DNA of 64,000 nt from Luteimonas suaedae (GTDB taxonomy: Bacteria; Pseudomonadota; Gammaproteobacteria; Xanthomonadales; Xanthomonadaceae). Below are positions 1-6,551 of the stretch, one piece after another (the stretch's first letter is position 1; each line of letters starts with the position of its first letter). The stretch is taken from assembly GCF_008312895.1 (NCBI RefSeq), contig NZ_VSSP01000005.1:1-64000 (forward strand), given 5' to 3'. The position numbers were made by a program, and so were the translations under genes. The notes under the pieces are model-generated. The model worked only from the letters and a program-made list of their open reading frames with translations. It had not been told where the DNA came from and ran no database searches.

Positions 1-6
1 TTGAAG

Positions 7-80
7 ACACTCCTGAAGTGAGATCAGGGTGTCCACTGAACCGTAGGAACTACCGATCCGGCTTGCATGAATTGCTAGGG
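7..80 (-). other. attC-like site, degenerate (left end of visible array)
   Basis: Imperfect inverted repeat with the arm GGCTTGCATGAATTGCTAGGG on the right, a diverged copy of the arm seen in the better attC sites further right. The core-like box GCTAGGG at 74-80 holds the stop codon (TAG on the minus strand) of the VOC gene. The left arm is poorly conserved, so exact limits are uncertain. Polarity is the same as the other sites (gene then attC, reading the minus strand). Confidence 0.5.
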
Positions 81-440
81 TGCACTCGACGGCTCATGCT
101 GCAAGATGTTGACGAGTTTTCCCAATGGATCTCGAACATAGAACCGGCGCACTCCCCAGGGCTCGCTGACGGGACCATACTCGATGGGAGTGCCGGAGTC
201 CTTTACTCTCCGAAGAGCCTCCGCAAGATCGTCGACCTCGATCGAAAGCTCGGGAACCGGCGTGTCAGAACCGCCCTGGCTGGCGAAACTGACCTGCACC
301 GACATCATTGACGGGGAAGCGTAGGTACGGAGCCAGCCATGATCCATGACCAGATCGAGACCGAGAACGCCACGATAGAAAGCATCCGCTGCCTCAACGT
401 CAGTGGTTTCGACATTGGCAACGATTCGTTGAACTTTCAT
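75..440 (-). CDS. VOC-fold (glyoxalase/bleomycin-resistance-like) cassette protein
   Basis: About 121 residues with a single VOC (glyoxalase I/bleomycin resistance/dioxygenase) module. It shows the early D-x-x-x-A-D-A-F-Y segment (ADAFYRGVLGLDL, near residues 17-29), a central SIEVDDL strand, and the C-terminal F-Y-V-R-D-P-x-G-K-L-V-N segment typical of the fold. VOC proteins usually dimerise to build a metal-binding cavity; the substrate here is unknown. The open frame extends upstream, but the ATG at 438-440 follows a GGGAG ribosome-binding site and is where similarity to the fold begins; longer starts would run into the neighbouring attC. Cassette-borne VOC proteins include drug- or toxin-sequestering members, but nothing here assigns such a role. 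The stop lies inside the attC core. Confidence 0.8.
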   Translation of the reverse strand: MKVQRIVANVETTDVEAADAFYRGVLGLDLVMDHGWLRTYASPSMMSVQVSFASQGGSDTPVPELSIEVDDLAEALRRVKDSGTPIEYGPVSEPWGVRRFYVRDPLGKLVNILQHEPSSAP

Positions 441-471
441 CACGCACTCCCAAGATCCTGCCGTGCGCCAT

Positions 472-511
472 AGTGCCTGAATCCAGGCCGAAGCGGCTTC
501 GGTCGTCAGGC
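472..511 (-). other. attC-like site, short/truncated
   Basis: A GCCTGAAT arm, a GCCGAAG-CG-CTTCGG hairpin and a core-like GTCAGGC at 505-511, which includes the TGA stop of the thioesterase gene. The outer arm that would contain GAATGAATTGTT is missing, so the site looks truncated. It probably cannot work as a normal recombination site, but it marks the cassette boundary. Confidence 0.5.
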
Positions 512-928
512 GTCGTCGCGGCGATCGATCGTGGAGATGGTACCTTGCGCCAGCGCGCATAGAACCTCCGTGTCGCCGTCTTGACTTGAAATTTCGCAGC
601 GGCAGACGGCCTGCTTCCTTCCCGCATGGACAACGACGGCTCGAGCGATCAGGACACGCCCTAGAACTGGGCGAACATAGTTGATCTTGAACTCGGACGT
701 CACAACAGAAGGTCCCAATGCGAATCCACCGGCAAAGGTGAGTGCATTGTCTGCGGCGTAAGCAATGACGCCGCCGTGGACGAAGCCATGTTGCTGCTTC
801 AATTGCTCGGAGATCGGAACACGGAGTTCGATCCCCTCTGCGGAGAACTGCACAAGCTCAGCCCCCAACAATTCGCTGAAGGGTTGGGCATGTAACACTT
901 GCTGTGCGTCATGCAGGGAGAGTGGCAT
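506..928 (-). CDS. PaaI-family hotdog thioesterase
   Basis: 140 residues, the usual length for a PaaI/YdiI-like hotdog thioesterase. The family signature is visible as QQHGFVHGGVIAYAADNA (about residues 45-62), with the H-G-G-x-x-x-x-x-x-D pattern supporting acyl-CoA hydrolysis; the central helix and following strands (SEFKINYVRPV) also fit. Members hydrolyse aryl- or acyl-CoA thioesters in the cytoplasm; the substrate cannot be read here. The ATG at 926-928 is preceded by attC DNA with only a weak ribosome-binding site. It forms its own cassette between degraded attC sites at 472-511 and 959-1013, and the stop codon falls inside the downstream core site. Confidence 0.85.
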   Translation of the reverse strand: MPLSLHDAQQVLHAQPFSELLGAELVQFSAEGIELRVPISEQLKQQHGFVHGGVIAYAADNALTFAGGFALGPSVVTSEFKINYVRPVLGRVLIARAVVVHAGRKQAVCRCEISSQDGDTEVLCALAQGTISTIDRRDDA

Positions 929-958
929 ATCACAAGCTCACGGAATGATTGTGGTGAC

Positions 959-1013
959 GCGTAACACCTGAGCTAAATCGTGAAGCGGCTCCGGGTCGAA
1001 TGAGCGGCTAGAC
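959..1013 (-). other. attC site
   Basis: Left core GCGTAAC at 959-965 (GTTACGC in cassette sense) and right core GCTAGAC at 1007-1013, with an intervening imperfect hairpin (CCTGAGCTAAATCGTGAAGCGG / CCGGGTCGAATGAG). The aadA stop codon TAG lies in the right core. Polarity corresponds to minus-strand cassettes. Confidence 0.7.
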
Positions 1014-1545
1014 ACTGTTGATGCTGGCATCGAGCAACCTGCTTGCTTCGTGCTTCACCAAGTGAACGAACTTGGTCAGCTGGTCCGGGCGCATGGCCAG
1101 ACGATCCTTCTCATGGCCGAGATAGGCCCGTCGCGCCTCCTGCAATACCGGTCGAAGCTCGACGGGCAAGCGCGAACTCGATGATACCCGCAAGAATGTC
1201 CCTGTGCAGCCATTCTCCGAACTGCAGCTCCCGCCTGGCCGGATAACGCCAAGGGACGATGTCGCCGCGGACGACGACGGTGACCTCCAGGGCGCGGAGC
1301 GTCTCGCTTTGACCGGGTGGTGCTGAGACGTTCAGCAGATCGAGCAACAGAGCCCGGCGTACGGCGTCATCAGGTCGTGCAGACACGGTAACCAGCAAGT
1401 CGATGTCGCTGTATGGCTTCAGGCCACCGTCCAACGCGGAACCATACAAATGGACGGCCAGTAAAGTCGATGCCAGATGACTCTGGATGACATCGCACGC
1501 CCGTGACAGCTGTGCTGCTGCTTCGGCGGGTACCGAGTTGCTCAT
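1008..1545 (-). pseudogene. aadA-type aminoglycoside 3''-adenylyltransferase, internally deleted
   Basis: The N-terminal half reads in one frame and is clearly an ANT(3'')-I (AadA) nucleotidyltransferase: LAVHLYGSALDGGL, the G-S-x13-D-I-D metal/nucleotide site, and PWRYPARRELQFGEW. After DILAGI the match stops, and the C-terminal AadA segment (RLPVELRPVLQEARRAYLG, then RPDQLTKFVHLVKHE) continues in another frame, starting about 1188. Compared with complete AadA proteins (about 260 residues), some 80-90 central codons are missing and the two ends are out of frame, so no full enzyme can be made. The start is the ATG at 1543-1545, next to the upstream attC. The intact enzymes adenylylate streptomycin and spectinomycin; this copy should be inactive. 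The stop sits in the attC core. Confidence 0.88.
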
Positions 1546-1550
1546 GATGT

Positions 1551-1609
1551 CCCACACCCGAGTTAGACCGACCGGCGAAGCGGGTTCGGCTTGAAACGAA
1601 TTGTTAGGC
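1551..1609 (-). other. attC site
   Basis: Well-formed hairpin arms (GACCGACCGGCGAAGCGGG / TTCGGCTTGAAACGAATT) ending in the core GTTAGGC at 1603-1609. The opposite core has drifted (GTGTGGG in cassette sense instead of GTTRRRY). It closes the cassette holding the oppositely oriented hydrolase. Confidence 0.8.
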
Positions 1610-1689
1610 GGCGTTGCCGTGACTCTCACCCCTGGCTAACGCCGCAACGCTTAGTTCAATGGTCCCACGATCTAGATGGAGATCAATGC

Positions 1690-2568
1690 ATGAAGATGGA
1701 ACGACTCCGTCTGTCCGGCGGCACCGAGCTGTCGTTCGTCACGGCAGGCGAGGCGTCCAAGCCCGCCGTGCTGCTGCTGCACGGAACCCCGAACTCGGCG
1801 CGAATGTTCCGGGGAGTCGTGCCCGCGCTGGCGCAGGCCGCCTATGTGATCGCGCCTGATCTGCCCGGCCATGGCGAGTCCGACGTGCTGCCGACAGTCT
1901 CGTTTGCCGCGATCGGTCAGGCCATCTGCGAACTGCTCGACCGGCTCGAGATCGGGCCGCGATTCATCTACCTGCATGATTGGGGAGCGCCGGTGGGCCT
2001 GCAGATTGCGATGCAGGCGCCCGAGCAGGTGCTGGGCCTCATCATCCAGAACGCCAACGCGCATCGAACGGGGTGGGGACCAGGATGGGCTGCGCAGCTG
2101 GCCTACTGGTCGCAGCCGAACGCGGAAAACGAGGCGGCGGTCACCGCACATCTGACCCTCGCGGGCACGCGCGACACGTACATCTCAGGCGTTCCATCGG
2201 ACGTGGCCGAGCGGATCCCCGCCGAACACTGGGAAGAGGATTGGCGGGTGATGAATCTGCCAGGACACATGGACACGCAGCGAGCGCTGATCGCAGACTA
2301 TGAGAACTACGCCGCCCGCTTCGACGCCATTGCCGAGTACCTTGAGCGCTGGCAGCCGCCTGCCCTGATGGTCTGGGGAAGGCACGATATCTATTTCGAA
2401 CTCGCCGAGGTGCTGTCTTGGATGCGCGCGCTGCCAAGGATGGAAGCCCATGTCCTCGACGCCGGCCACCTGCTGCTTGAGACGCATGCGGCCGAAGCCG
2501 TGTCGCTGATGCTCGACTTTATCAGGCGCTGGCAAAAGGAAGGCGAAGGAGCGGAACGGCATGAGTGA
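1690..2568 (+). CDS. alpha/beta hydrolase, epoxide hydrolase/haloalkane dehalogenase-like (inverted in its cassette)
   Basis: 292 residues with an alpha/beta-hydrolase core. The oxyanion region is LLLHGTPNSARMF, and the nucleophile elbow is LHDWGAPVGL with Asp97 in place of Ser, the arrangement of epoxide hydrolases and haloalkane dehalogenases. A C-terminal GHLLLE carries the probable catalytic His, and MVWGRHD is the usual strand-7 motif. The start ATG at 1690 has GGAG about 10 bases upstream; the frame is open further left but runs into attC sequence. This is the only cassette gene read on the plus strand, against the polarity of its attC, so it cannot be served by an array promoter reading leftward and would need its own. 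Substrate class (epoxide or halide) cannot be decided from sequence alone. Confidence 0.82.
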   Translation: MKMERLRLSGGTELSFVTAGEASKPAVLLLHGTPNSARMFRGVVPALAQAAYVIAPDLPGHGESDVLPTVSFAAIGQAICELLDRLEIGPRFIYLHDWGAPVGLQIAMQAPEQVLGLIIQNANAHRTGWGPGWAAQLAYWSQPNAENEAAVTAHLTLAGTRDTYISGVPSDVAERIPAEHWEEDWRVMNLPGHMDTQRALIADYENYAARFDAIAEYLERWQPPALMVWGRHDIYFELAEVLSWMRALPRMEAHVLDAGHLLLETHAAEAVSLMLDFIRRWQKEGEGAERHE

Positions 2569-2597
2569 CGCCGATTCGTACAAGCCAATTGTTAGGC
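2565..2597 (-). other. attC remnant
   Basis: The core GTTAGGC at 2591-2597, preceded by AAGCCAATT, is retained, but the rest of the hairpin is short and the second core is not recognisable. The GNAT stop codon (TAA) is inside the retained core. Confidence 0.45.
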
Positions 2598-3080
2598 CGC
2601 ACTCCGTGAAATCCGCAGCATCCCTTCTTCATCTTCTCGCTCTGCCACCTCGAATCGCGCACCTCTCATGCAACGCCGTGCAGCTTCATTGTCAGGCTCT
2701 ACGGCCCCGATAAAGGCCTTTACCTCCGCCAACCCGTCCAAAGTTTGCAAGTTGGAGAGAATTCGCCTCCCTATGCCCTTCCCTCGCATAGCCGGGGCAA
2801 CCGCTAAGGCGAGCCCGGCTGTTCCATCATCATATCGCTCGACATCCACAATCCCGACAGGGCTTCCTGTCGTATAAACAATCCATGCGTGACGGGCCAG
2901 CACTCTACGGCCTCGAAACTCCACTCCTGGTGAGTCTTGCAGGAGCGCTGGAATACGGCGGAGCCATTCGCGCCCTCCGAGAAAGCGCTGTGTGTCCGGA
3001 TCGTCGAACCATCCCTCAACTTCTTTGACCGAGGCCGAGGTGAACGGAATGAAGTTGAGTGCGTTTTCGTTCTGATGCAT
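2592..3080 (-). CDS. GNAT-family N-acetyltransferase
   Basis: 162 residues with the GNAT acetyl-CoA-binding motif A near residues 92-104 (VAPAMRGKGIGRR, matching R/Q-x-x-G-x-G/A) and the later N-x-x-A motif in EPDNEAARRCMRGARFE. It would transfer acetyl from acetyl-CoA to an amine substrate; the substrate is not predictable. The ATG at 3078-3080 lies directly beside the next attC, as normal for a cassette gene. GNAT proteins are common integron cargo and some modify aminoglycosides, but this sequence does not look like a named AAC(3) or AAC(6') enzyme to me. Confidence 0.85.
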   Translation of the reverse strand: MHQNENALNFIPFTSASVKEVEGWFDDPDTQRFLGGREWLRRIPALLQDSPGVEFRGRRVLARHAWIVYTTGSPVGIVDVERYDDGTAGLALAVAPAMRGKGIGRRILSNLQTLDGLAEVKAFIGAVEPDNEAARRCMRGARFEVAEREDEEGMLRISRSAA

Positions 3081-3102
3081 GAGAACCTCGCGTTGTGATG
3101 CG

Positions 3103-3162
3103 GTCTAACGCCTGAATTAGGTCGACCCGCGAAGCGGGTTCGGCTTGGATGAATTGTCGGGC
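3103..3162 (-). other. attC site
   Basis: Core GTCTAAC at 3103-3109 (GTTAGAC in cassette sense) and the slightly changed core GTCGGGC at 3156-3162 flank a strong hairpin (CGACCCGCGAAGCGGGTTCG) with arms GCCTGAATTAGG and CTTGGATGAATT. Confidence 0.85.
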
Positions 3163-3172
3163 CGCGCCTCGG

Positions 3173-3487
3173 TCACCACTTGGCGCTCGGCGACGTGGCC
3201 AGGATTTCGTAGAGTCCAAAGACGTCATTGTTGTCGGCGCCAGGATCGCCGATGGCGTAAAGGGTGCCAAAGACAGCCTCGTAGGTGGCGCTACGACTGA
3301 TAAGACAGAGATCTTCGGGCGAGACGCCGGCTGCCAGCACGCGCTCGATGGCCGGGCCAACCTCGGCAAAGGACCCATCAGGATTCCGCTTGCAGTTGGC
3401 AACGATGTTGTCGAGCGTAGATGGGTCGGCAAGCGGATTTATGATCTCTCGCCAAAGATGTTCGACCAGATCTTCTCTCGATGCCAT
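3173..3487 (-). CDS. hypothetical cassette protein, 104 aa
   Basis: A 104-residue, mildly acidic soluble protein without signal peptide or membrane segment. It has an N-terminal helical stretch (LVEHLWREIINPLA) and a Tyr/Phe-rich C-terminal half. The ATG at 3485-3487 is preceded by GGGAGCC, a good ribosome-binding site. I do not recognise the family. It fits the usual form of an integron cassette: one small gene between two attC sites with little spare DNA. Confidence 0.7.
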   Translation of the reverse strand: MASREDLVEHLWREIINPLADPSTLDNIVANCKRNPDGSFAEVGPAIERVLAAGVSPEDLCLISRSATYEAVFGTLYAIGDPGADNNDVFGLYEILATSPSAKW

Positions 3488-3505
3488 GGGGAAGGCTCCC
3501 TAGTG

Positions 3506-3563
3506 GCCTAACGCCTGAATCAAGCAGCGCCGCGAAGCGGCGCTGCTTGGATGGATTGCCAGA
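3506..3563 (-). other. attC site
   Basis: Core GCCTAAC at 3506-3512 (GTTAGGC in cassette sense), near-perfect hairpin CAAGCAGCGCCGCGAAGCGG / CGCTGCTTGG, and a drifted right core (GCCAGAC, 3557-3563). Confidence 0.85.
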
Positions 3564-3587
3564 CCGTACGCTGTCCATGATACGGCA

Positions 3588-4112
3588 TCAGTGCGCTGCC
3601 GCCGGGAGTTCGGTTGGCGAAGGCGTGTGCGGTGCGCTCCGGCGCTGCGGCGCGGCGTTCGGGTTGTCCATGTCCGAGAAGATCAACCATGGTCCGCCGG
3701 ACGCACGGCGTAGAGTGAGCGTGAACTTTCCGGTATCGCCGGGCGTATTGTCGTAACCATATGCACCGATGATGTAGCCGATCGTGTCTCCGGCGGCAAA
3801 AGCGAGCGCGCGTAGCCGTAATTGGCCGCCCCCCTGGCCTTCATAGACTGCCCGGATGGCCGAGCGTCCGCGGATTGGCGGACGATTGCTTTGCAGCACA
3901 AATCCATCTTCCGCAAACAGCGAGGCGAGGGCGACCGCGTCGCCCGCGCGCCATGCGCGCTCATAGTCGCGAAGCACTCGATCCAGCTGAGGCGGCAACG
4001 CGACTTCGGGAAGCCCTGTGGACGCGACTGGTTCTGGGGCATTCTGGCCAAGCAGTGGTCCCGTCGCCAACATGAGGCCGAAGACGACAACAGTGAGGAT
4101 GGAACGGCTCAT
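3588..4112 (-). CDS. exported NTF2-like (SnoaL/DUF4440-type) protein
   Basis: About 174 residues. A signal peptide covers roughly the first 24 (ILTVVVFGLMLATGPLLG), then a small domain with the cone-fold pattern of NTF2-like proteins: YERAWRAGDAVALASLFAEDG, then a G-R-x-A-I-R segment and a C-terminal strand ending PWLIFSDMDNPN. Such domains often bind small molecules or act as hydrolases/isomerases; catalytic residues cannot be assigned. The ATG at 4110-4112 is chosen over the TTG at 4119-4121; both lie beside the upstream attC. A Pro/Ala-rich tail of about 20 residues follows the domain. Confidence 0.75.
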   Translation of the reverse strand: MSRSILTVVVFGLMLATGPLLGQNAPEPVASTGLPEVALPPQLDRVLRDYERAWRAGDAVALASLFAEDGFVLQSNRPPIRGRSAIRAVYEGQGGGQLRLRALAFAAGDTIGYIIGAYGYDNTPGDTGKFTLTLRRASGGPWLIFSDMDNPNAAPQRRSAPHTPSPTELPAAAH

Positions 4113-4140
4113 ATGTCTCAATCCGATTGGAGTGTCGACG

Positions 4141-4200
4141 GTCCAACACCTGAGTTAATCCGATCCGTCAAGCAGCTTGGGCTTGAACGGATGGTTGGCG
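4141..4200 (-). other. attC site
   Basis: Core GTCCAAC at 4141-4147 (GTTGGAC in cassette sense) and core GTTGGCG at 4194-4200, with arms CACCTGAGTTAATCCGATCCGTCAAG and GCTTGAACGGAT. The central hairpin is less regular than in neighbouring sites. Confidence 0.75.
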
Positions 4201-4204
4201 ATCA

Positions 4205-4554
4205 CTAGAAGACCATCACGTGGTCAACAAGATACCTGCCGTCTTGTTGGACAAGAACCATCTCTGCTACGAAGTCTCCCGGCTCTTTGGTGAAGCGCTG
4301 CTTCCAGACAACAGCGACAGACTCTGGGCGCCGGAAGGTAGCGACGAACTCGCGGTCTGCGAAGAAGCCCTTTGTGCTCTGGTAGTCCTGGCAGATCCAC
4401 TCCAACTGCTCCTTGGAGAGACGCTTTTCAGGCGATCAGTGAAGTCCACGATGTGCCTGTCATGGTCGATTGCGGTTGAGGCATCCATCAAGTTGTCCAT
4501 GATCGGATCGGCAACCGACAAGATTTCAGTGTCTGATTTTCCGGACAGATCCAT
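4205..4554 (-). pseudogene. hypothetical cassette gene with one frameshift
   Basis: The first part (MDLSGKSDTEILSVADPIMD...DFTDRL) begins at the ATG 4552-4554 behind an excellent AGGAGGAG ribosome-binding site. The second part (LSKEQLEWICQDYQ...VDHVMVF, ending 4205) continues in another frame. The break is near 4420-4435, beside a run of A residues (minus strand CTGAAAAGCG); restoring one base there would give a continuous protein of about 116 residues. The family looks like a small NTF2-like or similar alpha+beta domain, but I do not recognise it. The shift may be a real mutation or a homopolymer sequencing error. Confidence 0.65.
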
Positions 4555-4571
4555 GTGACTCCTCCTATGAA

Positions 4572-4649
4572 CGCTAACGTTTGAGCTGAGCGGCGTGCAG
4601 CGGCCAGGGCGCCTTGTCGTTGCGTGTCCACTCGAGCAAAGGGTTAGGC
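4572..4649 (-). other. attC site, long form
   Basis: Core CGCTAAC at 4572-4578 (GTTAGCG in cassette sense) and core GTTAGGC at 4643-4649, separated by about 64 bases with internal GC-rich pairing. It is longer than the ~58-base sites elsewhere in this array. The DJ-1 family gene ends with its TAA inside the right core. Confidence 0.75.
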
Positions 4650-5270
4650 ATCCCTGGTGTACGCCGGTGCTGACGGATGTGTGTTGTGGAACGCCCCATA
4701 CCGTCGGTCCGACGGATAGTACTCGGAAGCGAACTGCACTTTTGCAGCAGCTTCCTCGCCCGCAACCTCAGCAATGAATGCAAGCGTCAGGTCGATACCC
4801 GCAGACACGCCAGCAGAGGACCAAACGTTGGCGTCCCGTACGAAGCGTTCTTCGACCACCTCAACGCTTCCCAGCGCACGAAGGCGCTCAAGCGATCCCC
4901 AGTGTGTGGTCGCCCTCTTGCCCTCGAGTAGGCCGGCAGCATGCAGAACGAAGGAGCCAGTGCAGACTGAGAGGACAGCCTTGCAAGCCTTGCCTCGCGC
5001 GGCTACGAAGTCGAGCAGCTTCGCATTGTTGATCTCGGTTCGGGTTCCCTGGCCACCAGGCACCAGAAGGTAGTCGAGCGCCGGGCACTCCTCGAAGGAA
5101 AAATGCGGATTTATTGAGAGACCCTTGGCGCAACTGATCGGTGCTGCGTGCTCCGCGACCACCAGGCAGTTGGGGCCGCCGGCAACCTGCTGCCACATAG
5201 TGACCATTTCCCAGGGGCCGACGAAGTCAAGTTCTTCGACGTTGGGAAAGACGAGTATTCCGAAGGTCAT
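4644..5270 (-). CDS. DJ-1/PfpI (class I glutamine amidotransferase-like) protein
   Basis: 208 residues covering a full DJ-1/PfpI domain. It has the early acidic residue (VEELDFVGPWE), the nucleophile elbow AVLSVCTGSFVLHAAGLL with the conserved Cys near residue 102, and a following ATTHWG segment as in isonitrile-hydratase-like and AraC-associated DJ-1 proteins. SAGVSAGIDLTLAF is also typical of that subgroup. No C-terminal AraC DNA-binding domain is present. The ATG at 5268-5270 abuts attC. Possible roles are isonitrile hydration or glyoxal detoxification; the sequence favours the isonitrile-hydratase-like branch but does not prove it. Confidence 0.85.
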   Translation of the reverse strand: MTFGILVFPNVEELDFVGPWEMVTMWQQVAGGPNCLVVAEHAAPISCAKGLSINPHFSFEECPALDYLLVPGGQGTRTEINNAKLLDFVAARGKACKAVLSVCTGSFVLHAAGLLEGKRATTHWGSLERLRALGSVEVVEERFVRDANVWSSAGVSAGIDLTLAFIAEVAGEEAAAKVQFASEYYPSDRRYGAFHNTHPSAPAYTRDA

Positions 5271-5297
5271 AGCGGGCCGCTACTGGAGTTCTGGGAT

Positions 5298-5357
5298 AGC
5301 TAACGTGTGAATTAATCCGTGCCGCGAAGCGGCATCGGCTTGAATGAACTGTTATAA
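5298..5357 (-). other. attC site
   Basis: Core AGCTAAC at 5298-5304 (GTTAGCT in cassette sense) and core GTTATAA at 5351-5357, with the hairpin CCGTGCCGCGAAGCGGCATCGG and arms GTGTGAATTAAT / CTTGAATGAACT. It contains the TAA stop of the next cassette gene. Confidence 0.85.
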
Positions 5358-5873
5358 ATTGTTGCCGCTACATTTCTCACGGAATAACTGGAGTGGCATA
5401 TCTCCTAGGCCTCGTATACGGCCATCCGAGTAGGTCGTAGCCATTTTCATCTCTGCTGGTAACCCAACGAAGAAGATGATTTGCCCGTCTCCTCGATTTA
5501 CGTCTTCTTTTATGTAGTAGCTAGCCGGAGGGTATTCGTCCCCGATGCTATAGTGGAACTCCGAATTTGGTTCCTTCTTCAGGAATTCGTTGATTATTGC
5601 CTTGAATTTCCCATCGGCAGATGGCACATAGTTGACCAAGGCGATCACACTTGCCTCCCGGATCTGATCTTCAACCGAGAGTTCATAGAAGTTTTTCTCC
5701 GCCTCTCTTGCGTAGATCTCTGGATCAATTCCTACTTCGCTTCCCCCGACCTTATGGAATCCATTCGGAATAAGAACTGGCATTGCAAAGAATGCGACGA
5801 AGTAGGAGATTGCGAGGAATGAGAGAGCAAATCCGCCACCGAACGCAAGCCCTTCAAGGAACTTCTTGGTCAT
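5352..5873 (-). CDS. hypothetical membrane-anchored cassette protein
   Basis: 173 residues. One N-terminal hydrophobic segment (about residues 9-35, GLAFGGGFALSFLAISYFVAFF) is followed by a soluble domain with many charged and aromatic residues; the topology suggests an inner-membrane anchor with a periplasmic domain, or an uncleaved signal. The codons are markedly AT-richer than the chromosomal genes from 6.5 kb on, consistent with capture from elsewhere. The start ATG at 5871-5873 follows AGGAT. I do not recognise the domain. Confidence 0.7.
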   Translation of the reverse strand: MTKKFLEGLAFGGGFALSFLAISYFVAFFAMPVLIPNGFHKVGGSEVGIDPEIYAREAEKNFYELSVEDQIREASVIALVNYVPSADGKFKAIINEFLKKEPNSEFHYSIGDEYPPASYYIKEDVNRGDGQIIFFVGLPAEMKMATTYSDGRIRGLGDMPLQLFREKCSGNNL

Positions 5874-5887
5874 GATCTATCCTTAAT

Positions 5888-5947
5888 GCATAACGCCTGA
5901 ATTAAGCCGACCCGCGAAGCGGGTTCGGCTTGAATGAATTGTTAGGC
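5888..5947 (-). other. attC site (rightmost, best conserved)
   Basis: Core GCATAAC at 5888-5894 (GTTATGC in cassette sense) and core GTTAGGC at 5941-5947 flank a near-perfect cruciform: CCTGAATTAAGCCGACCCGCGAAG against GCGGGTTCGGCTTGAATGAATT. The arrangement matches known attC sites such as that of aadA cassettes read from the minus strand. Confidence 0.92.
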
Positions 5948-6220
5948 GCCACGTTGCACCAATGGGACGAGGAACGCGTGTATTGCAGCCATTGCTAAGA
6001 GGCCCGCAAGGAGGGACAAAGCGCTGAATTGCCAGCCATGTGGAGCCAGAAGACCTGCCAGGACGATGCTAAAGAGGAATGGCGTGACCGCCAACATTGC
6101 GGCTGGAGGGACGGAGATGCGCTTGCCACAAGCTTTGCACTGAGCAGATAGCGCTGGGCCCAAGAATGACTTCCTGAGTTGCGACATCGCTTGATTATGG
6201 CAGTACGGACAGGTGGTCAT
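5942..6220 (-). CDS. small zinc-ribbon membrane protein (first visible cassette)
   Basis: 92 residues from the ATG at 6218-6220 (a longer frame exists, but the domain starts here). An N-terminal zinc ribbon, CPYC...CKAC (about residues 4-7 and 27-30), is followed by two hydrophobic helices (MLAVTPFLFSIVLAGLLAP and SALSLLAGLLAMAAIHAFLV). This resembles small DUF-type membrane proteins with a cytoplasmic zinc ribbon; no function is known to me. It is the cassette nearest the expected attI end. The stop codon lies in the attC core. Confidence 0.72.
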   Translation of the reverse strand: MTTCPYCHNQAMSQLRKSFLGPALSAQCKACGKRISVPPAAMLAVTPFLFSIVLAGLLAPHGWQFSALSLLAGLLAMAAIHAFLVPLVQRGA

Positions 6221-6551
6221 ATCTATGGCTGCAGTGATGCTTGTGGTGGCGCCAAACTTCTTTATCGACCCCAAATCGGGGTGATAGCGCCGAGTATTCA
6301 TGTGGTCGGCTGCGTCGTCAACTTCCACAAAGGTTTGTGAAATCAGCAGCTTGGCAGTGGATCAGCGTTCTTATCGGAATGGCTGGCGCGGCCCGCATGT
6401 CGTGTTGGATGCAGTGATATCTGTTATCGCCGTTAAATCGTGGTGGTAAACGGATGTTGCAGCCGGCCATAGGTTTGGCCGGCTCCGTCGACCCGGCAAG
6501 TCGCATGGCTGCATCGATGAGGTCGATCCAGCCTGCGCGCGAAGCTCCGCT
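6221..6551. other. right boundary of the cassette array; no integrase gene
   Basis: About 330 bases in which a cassette-array attI site and the start of intI would be expected from attC polarity. I see neither an integrase frame nor a convincing GTTRRRY core. Two short inverted repeats occur: ACCCCAAATCGGGGT (around 6276) and GCCGGCCATAGGTTTGGCCGGC (6473-6494). The latter may be the transcription terminator of the hutU operon entering from the right. The boundary between array and core chromosome lies somewhere here. Confidence 0.55.

Noticed and set aside
6318..6506. Possible remnant of an integron integrase beside the array
   Set aside because: The translated frame has none of the tyrosine recombinase boxes (R...HxxR...Y) and no IntI-specific patch.
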